Origin: an uncultured Sphingomonas sp.
GTDB lineage: Bacteria; Pseudomonadota; Alphaproteobacteria; Sphingomonadales; Sphingomonadaceae
Assembly: GCA_902806295.1 (NCBI GenBank)
Contig: CADCWB010000049.1
Coordinates: forward strand, 1-11,220
Length of the DNA stretch: 11,220 bases
Direction: 5' to 3'
Shown one piece after another: positions 1-7,616 of this stretch (position 1 is its first letter; every line of letters begins with the position of its first letter). The translations under genes and the position numbers were made by a program. The notes beneath the pieces are model-generated. The model did no database searches, was not told where the DNA came from, and saw nothing but the letters and a program-made list of their open reading frames with translations.

Positions 1-664
1 CACCATCGTCGATGGCGCTGGTGAGAAGTCCGGCATCGAAGGCCGCGTCCTCGCGATCCGCTCGCAGATTGAGAACACCACCAGCGATTACGACCGTGAG
101 AAGCTCCAAGAGCGTCTCGCCAAGCTTGCCGGCGGTGTTGCGGTGATCAAGGTCGGCGGCTCGACCGAGGTCGAGGTGAAGGAGCGCAAGGATCGCGTCG
201 ACGACGCTCTTCACGCCACCCGCGCCGCGGTTGAGGAAGGCATCGTTCCCGGCGGCGGCACTGCGCTACTGTACGCCACCCGTGCGATCGAGGGCCTCAA
301 GGGCGTCAACGACGACCAGACCCGCGGCATCGATATCATCCGCAAGGCGCTCTATTCGCCGGTCCGCCAGATCGCGTCCAACGCGGGTCATGACGGTGCG
401 GTGATCTCGGGCAAGCTGCTGGACGGCGACGACCAGAACATGGGCTTCAACGCCCAGACGGACACCTACGAGAACCTGGTCCAGGCCGGCGTGATCGACC
501 CGACCAAGGTCGTCCGCACCGCGCTTCAGGACGCAGCCTCGGTCGCCGGCCTGCTCATCACCACGGAAGCAGCGGTGAGCGAAATGCCGGAAGACAAGGC
601 CAGCGGCGGCATGGGTGGAATGCCCGGCGGCGGCATGGGCGGCATGGGCGGGATGGACTTCTAA
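1..664 (+). CDS. groL: 60-kDa chaperonin GroEL, 3' part (5' end outside the window)
   Basis: This is the C-terminal 220 residues of the ATP-dependent cytosolic chaperonin that forms double heptameric rings and folds proteins under the GroES lid. The frame is open from base 2 and begins TIVDGAGEK, a conserved apical/intermediate-domain stretch. It continues through the KLAGGVAVIKVGG and EGIVPGGGTALL motifs, which return to the intermediate and equatorial domains, and ends in a Gly-Met-rich tail (GGMGGMPGGGMGGMGGMDF). That tail is normal for alphaproteobacterial GroEL and projects into the ring cavity. No frameshift or missing block is seen. The gene ends at TAA and is followed by two hairpins, the second a good terminator, so the transcript probably stops there. 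The upstream part, including any groES, lies outside the window. Identity is close to certain; which paralogue it is cannot be told. Confidence 0.98.
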   Translation, partial: TIVDGAGEKSGIEGRVLAIRSQIENTTSDYDREKLQERLAKLAGGVAVIKVGGSTEVEVKERKDRVDDALHATRAAVEEGIVPGGGTALLYATRAIEGLKGVNDDQTRGIDIIRKALYSPVRQIASNAGHDGAVISGKLLDGDDQNMGFNAQTDTYENLVQAGVIDPTKVVRTALQDAASVAGLLITTEAAVSEMPEDKASGGMGGMPGGGMGGMGGMDF

Positions 665-675
665 GCCTGAAGCGG

Positions 676-720
676 CCTCCGCTAGCGAAGTGAACCGCAA
701 GGTTCGTCAGCTGGCGGAGG
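676..720 (+). other. Stem-loop in the groEL 3' untranslated region
   Basis: Bases 676-686 pair with 710-720 (11 bp, one G-U). An inner 5-bp stem, 692-696 with 701-705, is capped by a GCAA tetraloop. There is no T tract, so it is not an intrinsic terminator on its own. It precedes the real terminator by 22 bases and could protect the 3' end of the groEL mRNA; that role is inference. Confidence 0.55.
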
Positions 721-742
721 ACTCGCGCCTACACCGAACAAC

Positions 743-775
743 AAGGGCCGGAGGAGCAATCCTCCGGCCCTTTTG
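743..775 (+). terminator. Intrinsic terminator of groEL
   Basis: A perfect 13-bp stem (743-755 with 760-772) has a GCAA tetraloop (756-759). The GC core is followed by TTTT at 771-774, partly inside the stem. It sits 80 bases after the groEL stop codon and only about 10 bases before the next start codon, so the next gene is probably not expressed mainly by read-through from groEL. Confidence 0.9.
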
Positions 776-783
776 TTCCTTCT

Positions 784-1392
784 ATGATGTTCCGCGACCT
801 TCTTCTCGGCCTCTCCGGGCTGGCAACTGCCTGCACGCAGACACCTCGGTCCCCCGCAACGGTCACCAATCCAGCACCGCAAACACCGGCGGCGCAAGCC
901 AAGCCCAAGCTCCTCGGCTGGAACCCGCCTTGCCAACCGTCTCGGCCTCCACCCAGACCGGACGATCCGATCGTCGGGGTAGTTGCACCGGCTGCCAACC
1001 GCTTGATCGAACGCGTCCGCTCCGAGCCGGGCTATGGCGGCGCCTGGTTTGAGAACGAGCCCTGCTATCGCGTGGTGCTGGCCTTCACCGATGGGCAGCC
1101 ACGCTGGTCAGTGATCGAAGCCGCGGAACTGTGGCTGCGTCCGTACATCGGCTTTGCACGGTCCCGATTCACCGAAGTCGAGCGGAGTGCTAACGGTGAG
1201 AAGCTAAGGCAGGCCATGGCTTCGGCAGGCATTTCTTACGCTTTCGGCGATGGCGCAGGAACCGAAAGTTGGACCATCTATGTCGGGTCACAGGCCGACG
1301 TTGATCGCGCCCGCGCTCTGGTGCCAGAACGCTATCTGCCGATGACGACCTTCCACATCGGCATACCTGTTCCAAGGCTTGAGCGGAGCTAA
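784..1392 (+). CDS. Putative lipoprotein of unknown function
   Basis: I do not recognise the family. The 202-residue product starts MMFRDLLLGLSGLATAC: one Arg, a short hydrophobic core, then Cys17 in an ATAC context. This resembles a lipoprotein signal with a suboptimal lipobox (Ala at -3 rather than Leu/Val/Ile). A Pro/Ala/Gln-rich linker covers about residues 18-60. A folded part follows with RLIERVRSEPGYGGAWFENEP, then a strand-like RVVLAFTD. The later segment ending SWTIYVGS has a similar helix-then-strand pattern. The layout vaguely recalls small alpha/beta prosegment or inhibitor-type domains, but that is speculation. ATG at 784 or 787 could be the start; no Shine-Dalgarno sequence precedes either, and no later in-frame ATG occurs before the folded region. 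It lies between the groEL terminator and a convergent gene, so it probably has its own weak promoter. Confidence 0.7.
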   Translation: MMFRDLLLGLSGLATACTQTPRSPATVTNPAPQTPAAQAKPKLLGWNPPCQPSRPPPRPDDPIVGVVAPAANRLIERVRSEPGYGGAWFENEPCYRVVLAFTDGQPRWSVIEAAELWLRPYIGFARSRFTEVERSANGEKLRQAMASAGISYAFGDGAGTESWTIYVGSQADVDRARALVPERYLPMTTFHIGIPVPRLERS

Positions 1393-1394
1393 GC

Positions 1395-1427
1395 AAAAGG
1401 GCCGCCGCGGCATTCCGCGACGGCCCT
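1395..1427 (-). terminator. Intrinsic terminator of the minus-strand lipoprotein gene
   Basis: Bases 1398-1410 pair with 1415-1427 around a 4-base loop. Read on the minus strand, all 13 positions pair (one G-U) and the stem runs into TTTT (1398-1395). Read on the plus strand, the same position is a C-A mismatch and no T tract follows. It therefore serves the minus-strand gene ending at 1454. Its T tract lies 2 bases beyond the stop codon of the convergent plus-strand gene. Confidence 0.85.
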
Positions 1428-1453
1428 CCCGTTAGTCAGCGACTGGTCGAGGC

Positions 1454-1729
1454 TTACTGACCCGCGACGTTGTCCTGGCCGTTGGCGACGTCTTCCGACG
1501 CGTTCTCGATCGAGTTGCCGGCGTTCGACACGGCGTTGCCAGCCGCGTCGAGCGCGTTGTCGGCCGACGCGCCGAGGTTGTCGGTGGCGTTCAGCGCCGA
1601 GTTGGTGTCGGTGGCGGCCTCGGTCTCGATCGTGTTCTCGGTCGAGGTGGCGTTATCCGAAGCATTGTCCTGGCAAGCGGCGAGGCCGAGACCAAGAACC
1701 GCGACAGCGGTAAGAGCAATCTTCTTCAT
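1454..1729 (-). CDS. Small heptad-repeat lipoprotein
   Basis: The 91-residue product has a textbook lipoprotein signal: MKK, a hydrophobic run, then LAAC with the lipidated Cys at 19. The mature part is acidic and consists almost entirely of Asn, Ala, Asp, Ser, Thr, Glu and Gly. From about residue 46 it shows a heptad pattern: L60, V67, I74, V81 and V88 are exactly seven apart, and A63, A70, A77 and G84 lie three residues after each. This gives an a/d coiled-coil spacing with a small-residue core. The frame extends 20 codons further upstream (to 1789), but starting there would put 20 extra residues, several charged, before the signal; GGA near -9 also supports 1729. It is probably anchored in the outer membrane as an oligomeric helix, in the manner of Braun's lipoprotein, but it lacks a C-terminal Lys for peptidoglycan linkage. 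Function is unknown. Confidence 0.8.
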   Translation of the reverse strand: MKKIALTAVAVLGLGLAACQDNASDNATSTENTIETEAATDTNSALNATDNLGASADNALDAAGNAVSNAGNSIENASEDVANGQDNVAGQ

Positions 1730-1899
1730 GTGCGTTCCATCCCTATCAACGTTTGCGCCGGCCCTGATAGGTCTCGGCGCGGGGCTCAACCCGCCGCATA
1801 TTTGCGGTCAGGCCGGCGTAGATTTAGGTGACCACCGGGGGTCACGCAATTGTCTTTTGCGACGAGTCGAATTCGGATCCCCGATCACCGCTTCTCACG
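1730..1899. other. Divergent spacer upstream of both the small lipoprotein and the met operon
   Basis: No gene was found here. The 5' leader of the minus-strand lipoprotein carries a 6-bp inverted repeat (1755-1760 with 1775-1780). I could not find a convincing minus-strand promoter: TTGAGC and TATCAG occur on that strand but only 14 bases apart. Adjacent GAATTC and GGATCC hexamers occur at 1869-1880. Confidence 0.5.
1828..1845. promoter_or_regulatory. Inverted repeat GTGACC-N6-GGTCAC, possible operator
   Basis: A perfect 6-bp inverted repeat with a 6-base spacer lies roughly midway between the divergent genes. The size suits a dimeric regulator, but nothing identifies one, and it could be chance in GC-rich DNA. 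It lies about 55 bases upstream of the -35 of the met operon promoter. Confidence 0.25.
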
Positions 1900-1928
1900 T
1901 TGACGATATAAAGATATCTTTATATCCT
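1900..1928 (+). promoter_or_regulatory. Predicted sigma-70-type promoter of the regulator-metF-metH operon
   Basis: The -35 TTGACG (1900-1905, 5/6 match to TTGACA) and the -10 TATCCT (1923-1928, 4/6 match to TATAAT) are separated by exactly 17 bases. Standard spacing puts +1 at about 1935, which is the G of the GTG start codon of the first gene. The 22-bp palindrome fills the spacer, so a bound protein would block RNA polymerase. Confidence 0.65.
1905..1926. promoter_or_regulatory. 22-bp perfect palindrome, probable operator of the ArsR-type regulator
   Basis: The half site GATATAAAGAT is followed directly by its exact reverse complement, with no spacer and no mismatch. The site is AT-rich within GC-rich DNA. 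ArsR-family dimers bind long AT-rich palindromes of this kind, and SahR-type regulators of the SAM/SAH cycle are known to act on such sites upstream of methionine genes. It overlaps the last base of the -35 and part of the -10, the position expected of a repressor site. I saw no second copy in the window. Confidence 0.8.
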
Positions 1929-1934
1929 TAAGTC

Positions 1935-2900
1935 GTGAGCTTTCCCCTGCCCTTATCCGAGTTGTTTCAGGCGCTTGCCGATCCCACCCGGCTGCGCCTG
2001 CTGACCCTGCTCGGCGAGATGGAACTGTCCGTGGGGGAGTTGGCGCAGCTGCTCTCGCAGAGCCAGCCGCGGGTTTCCCGTCACCTCAAGATCCTGACGG
2101 ACGCGGGACTGATCGAACGCCGCAAAGAGGGCAGCTGGGTGTTTCTGGCCCTGATCCCGGGGGGAGTGGCTGAAGCTCTCTTGCCCTTGATTGCGGCCGC
2201 TGCCGGCGAGGCGGACCGGCGCGCCTTTGACACCGACCAGGCGCGCCTCGCCGCGGTTCGCCGCGACCGGGCCGAAGCCGCCCAGCGCTACTTCGCTGGC
2301 CATGCCGAGGAATGGGACGCGATCCGTTCGCTCCATGTCGCCGAAAGCGAAGTCGAGGACGCGATCGCCCGCGCATTGGGCGGCGAATCACTAGGCCGCT
2401 TGGTCGATATCGGAACCGGCACCGGCCGCATGATCGAATTGTTCGGGCGAGAGGCTGAAAGCGCGGTCGGCATCGACAAGAGTTCGGAGATGCTTCGGCT
2501 GGCCCGGGCCAAGCTCCACGCCGCCAGCGTCGCCGCCTCGCTGCGGCAGGGCGATATGTACGCGCTGCCGCTGGCCGACGGCAGCGCCGACTGCGTGCTG
2601 CTGCACCAGGTGCTCCACTATGCGCATGCTCCGGCCGAGGCGATCGGTGAAGCGGCGCGGGTCCTCGGCCCGGCGGGACGGCTGCTGATCGTCGATTTCG
2701 CTCCGCACGAGCGCGAGGAGCTGCGCGAACGCGCTCAGCATGTCCGCCTTGGCTTTGCCGACGAGTCGGTGCTCGGCTGGATGGAGGCTGCTGGCCTGAC
2801 CGGCCAAGTGGTGGAGCATCTCGCGGGTGGCGAGCTCACCGTGACCTTGTGGTCCGGCACCAAGGCTGCCGATTGTTTGCCGCGAAGGAAAGCCGCATGA
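1935..2900 (+). CDS. ArsR-family regulator fused to a SAM-dependent methyltransferase domain (SahR-like)
   Basis: The product has 321 residues. Residues 1-85 are a winged helix-turn-helix of ArsR type (LFQALADPTRLRLLTLL, then recognition helix SQPRVSRHLKILTDAGLI). The metal-binding ELCVCDL box of ArsR is replaced by ELSVGEL, so it is not a typical metal sensor. Residues about 150-260 are a class I methyltransferase fold: motif I DIGTGTG at 158-164, the acidic residue D181 in GIDKSSEM that would bind the SAM ribose, then QGDMYALPL and LLHQVLHYAHAP. The start is the GTG at 1935: an in-frame TAA lies at 1929 and no other start fits the ArsR domain. No Shine-Dalgarno sequence is present. Because metF and metH follow with overlaps, it most likely senses SAM or SAH and represses its own operon. 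Whether the methyltransferase domain is catalytic or only a ligand sensor cannot be told. Confidence 0.9.
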   Translation: MSFPLPLSELFQALADPTRLRLLTLLGEMELSVGELAQLLSQSQPRVSRHLKILTDAGLIERRKEGSWVFLALIPGGVAEALLPLIAAAAGEADRRAFDTDQARLAAVRRDRAEAAQRYFAGHAEEWDAIRSLHVAESEVEDAIARALGGESLGRLVDIGTGTGRMIELFGREAESAVGIDKSSEMLRLARAKLHAASVAASLRQGDMYALPLADGSADCVLLHQVLHYAHAPAEAIGEAARVLGPAGRLLIVDFAPHEREELRERAQHVRLGFADESVLGWMEAAGLTGQVVEHLAGGELTVTLWSGTKAADCLPRRKAA

Positions 2901-3817
2901 GCCGTCCCGCACTTGTATCCTTGCCGCTGTCCGAGCCTGCGCCTTTGTTCGCTCAGGCCAAGGGCGACATCGCCGTCAGCTTTGAGTTTTTTCCGCCCAA
3001 AAGCGAAAAGATGGCCGAAACCCTGTGGGGCTCGATCGAAACACTTGCGCCGCTCCAGCCACGCTTCGTGTCCGTCACCTATGGCGCCGGGGGGACCACT
3101 CGTGAGCGGACTCATGCCACGGTGGAGCGGATCGTCCGCGAGACGCATCTGCCGGCCGCGGCCCATCTGACCTGCGTCGATGCTTCCCGTGACGAGATCG
3201 ATGAGATCGCCCGCTCTTATTGGAACGCCGGCGTGCGCCATATCGTCGCGTTGCGCGGTGATCCCCCTGAAGAGGGTGCGAGCTACCAACCACGAGCCGA
3301 CGGCTATGCTGACGCGGCCGCGTTGGTCGCGGGACTGAAGCAGGTCGCGCCGTTCGAGATCAGCGTTGCCTGCTATCCGGAGATGCATCCGCAGGCGAGT
3401 TGCCCAAGTGCCGACCTCGACAATCTGAAGCGCAAGGTGGACGCCGGCGCGGACCGGGCAATCAGCCAGTTCTTCTTCTCGCCCGAAGCATTCTTCCGCT
3501 TCCGTGATCGAGCGGCTGCGCGCGGAATCGAAGCCGAAATCGTGCCCGGCATCCTGCCCGTCAGCAGTGTCGCGCAGACCCGTAAATTCGCCGGCCAGTG
3601 CGGCGCGGCAATCCCCGATTGGATGGACGCCATGTTCGAAGGTCTCGACGACAAGCCCGCTGCCCGGCAGCTGATCGCCGCGACGGTGGCGGCGGAGCTC
3701 TGCGGCCAGCTTTATGCCGGCGGGGTCCGGCACTTCCACTTCTATACGCTCAATCGGGCGGAGCTGGCCTACGCCATCTGTCACCTGCTCGGTGTGCGTG
3801 CGCAGGTGGCGGCATGA
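2897..3817 (+). CDS. metF: 5,10-methylenetetrahydrofolate reductase MetF
   Basis: This cytosolic FAD enzyme reduces 5,10-methylene-THF to 5-methyl-THF, the methyl donor for MetH. The 306-residue length is normal for bacterial MetF. Visible family motifs are FEFFPPKSE (residues 29-37, with E30 matching the catalytic Glu28 of E. coli), VSVTYGAGGTTRERTH, the flavin-contacting ALRGDPPE with D122 (E. coli Asp120), CYPEMHP, and the C-terminal HFYTLNRAEL. The ATG overlaps the stop of the upstream regulator as ATGA, with AAGGA 7 bases before it. In-frame codons continue upstream to 2849, but that start lies inside the regulator and would add non-family residues. Its own stop overlaps the start of metH part 1 in the same way, which ties supply of methyl-THF to its consumer. 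Confidence 0.97.
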   Translation: MSRPALVSLPLSEPAPLFAQAKGDIAVSFEFFPPKSEKMAETLWGSIETLAPLQPRFVSVTYGAGGTTRERTHATVERIVRETHLPAAAHLTCVDASRDEIDEIARSYWNAGVRHIVALRGDPPEEGASYQPRADGYADAAALVAGLKQVAPFEISVACYPEMHPQASCPSADLDNLKRKVDAGADRAISQFFFSPEAFFRFRDRAAARGIEAEIVPGILPVSSVAQTRKFAGQCGAAIPDWMDAMFEGLDDKPAARQLIAATVAAELCGQLYAGGVRHFHFYTLNRAELAYAICHLLGVRAQVAA

Positions 3818-4836
3818 CCGCCGCGGCCCTGCTGCAAGCAGCAGCTGCCGAGCGCATCCTGGTCAAGGATGGGGCGTTCGGCACCGCGATCCAACAGGCC
3901 TGCCTGACCGAAAATTGCTACCGCGGCGACTATGCGCTGTCGAAAGACCAGAAGGGCAACAACGACCTTCTCTGCCTGAGCAAGCCACAGCTCATCGAGG
4001 AGATTTGCGCCGGTTACGCCACGGCGGGCGCCGACGTGCTCGGCACCAACAGCTTCAACGCCAACCGCATCAGCCAGGCCGATTACGGCGCGGAACATCT
4101 CGTGCCTGAGATGAACCGGGCTGCGGCCCGGATAGCGCGCGACGTGGCCAATCGCTTCGAGGCTGAGGACGGCCGCCGCCGGTTCGTCGCCGGGGCGCTC
4201 GGACCGACCAACAAGACCCTGTCGCTGTCGCCAGACGTGAACGACCCTGGCTTCCGCGAAGTCGATTTCGACTTCGTTTGCGACGTCTACCGCGAGCAAG
4301 CCCAGGCGCTGCTGGAGGGCGGGGCCGACTTCATCCTGATCGAGACCGTGTTCGACACGCTCAATTGCAAGGCCGCCATCATGGCCGCGCTGGACCTTGC
4401 CCCCATCATGATCTCGATGACTTTGACGGATCTCAGCGGCCGCAACCTGTCTGGCCACACGGTGGAGGCTTTTTGGGCCAGCGTTCGTCACGCCAAGCCG
4501 CTGACCATCGGCCTGAACTGCAGCTTCGGTGCCGCCCAACTTCGTCCGCACTTGTCGGCCCTGTCGCAAACGGCAGACACGCTGATCATGGCTTATCCAA
4601 ACGCGGGCCTGCCGAACGATCTCGGCGCCTACGATGAGGCGGCGGAGGAAACGGCCGCGCAGGTTGCCGAGTGGGTCGAGGAGGGCTTGATCAACATCGT
4701 TGGTGGCTGTTGCGGCACAACTCCGGCCCATATCGCGGCGATTGCCGGAACGGTTGCTGGTAAGCCCGCGCGTTCCGTTGCGCAGGCACCGTCGCGGACC
4801 GTTCTGGCCGGGCTTGAACCGATGGTGCTGGCCTGA
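3814..4836 (+). CDS. metH: Methionine synthase part 1: homocysteine S-methyltransferase (zinc) module
   Basis: The 340 residues correspond to the first module of cobalamin-dependent MetH, which binds homocysteine on zinc. The family motifs KDGAFGTAIQ, GADVLGTNSFNANR, GALGPTNKTLSLSPDVNDPG and ETVFDTLNCKAA occur in order. The three zinc ligands are present: C236 in GLNCSFG and C299-C300 in GGCCGTTP, each 11 residues short of E. coli Cys247/310/311. The protein ends LAGLEPMVLA, which resembles the linker to the folate module in fused MetH, so the break falls at a module boundary. The ATG overlaps the metF stop (ATGA), with AGGTGG just upstream. It cannot regenerate methylcobalamin alone and must work with the next gene's product. 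Split metH is known in alphaproteobacteria, so this is probably an intact enzyme and not a truncation. Confidence 0.95.
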   Translation: MTAAALLQAAAAERILVKDGAFGTAIQQACLTENCYRGDYALSKDQKGNNDLLCLSKPQLIEEICAGYATAGADVLGTNSFNANRISQADYGAEHLVPEMNRAAARIARDVANRFEAEDGRRRFVAGALGPTNKTLSLSPDVNDPGFREVDFDFVCDVYREQAQALLEGGADFILIETVFDTLNCKAAIMAALDLAPIMISMTLTDLSGRNLSGHTVEAFWASVRHAKPLTIGLNCSFGAAQLRPHLSALSQTADTLIMAYPNAGLPNDLGAYDEAAEETAAQVAEWVEEGLINIVGGCCGTTPAHIAAIAGTVAGKPARSVAQAPSRTVLAGLEPMVLA

Positions 4837-4837
4837 C

Positions 4838-7522
<2,685 letters not shown>

Positions 7523-7526
7523 CGTA

Positions 7527-7604
7527 CGTCATTGCGAGCGCAGCGAAGCAATCCAGTGTTCCTTAAGAGCTGACTGGATTGCTTCGCTTGCGCTCGCAAT
7601 GACG
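7527..7604. repeat. Long imperfect inverted repeat, dispersed-repeat type
   Basis: The left arm 7527-7557 pairs with the right arm 7573-7604 over about 31 bp with a single bulged base and a loop of 15 bases. The arms carry CGTCATTGCGAGCG and GCGAAGCAATCCAG, a sequence pattern I associate with dispersed palindromic repeats in many bacterial genomes. It begins 4 bases after the metH part 2 stop and ends 12 bases before the chosen start of the next gene. As RNA it would form a very stable hairpin, but no T tract follows, so it is not a classical terminator. A 12-bp perfect palindrome, TGACGTACGTCA (7520-7531), spans the metH stop codon and the left edge of the repeat. Only one copy is in this window. 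Confidence 0.85.
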
Positions 7605-7616
7605 CTAATGGATCCG

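Noticed and set aside
1869..1880. Adjacent EcoRI and BamHI hexamers (GAATTC GGATCC), like a cloning linker
   Set aside because: There are no other vector-like bases around it and the promoter and coding sequence flow normally on both sides. The likeliest explanation is chance.
1900..1940. Possible SAM or SAH riboswitch upstream of the met operon
   Set aside because: The predicted transcript starts at the first codon and leaves no leader. I see no pseudoknot-like or conserved riboswitch core in 1800-1935.
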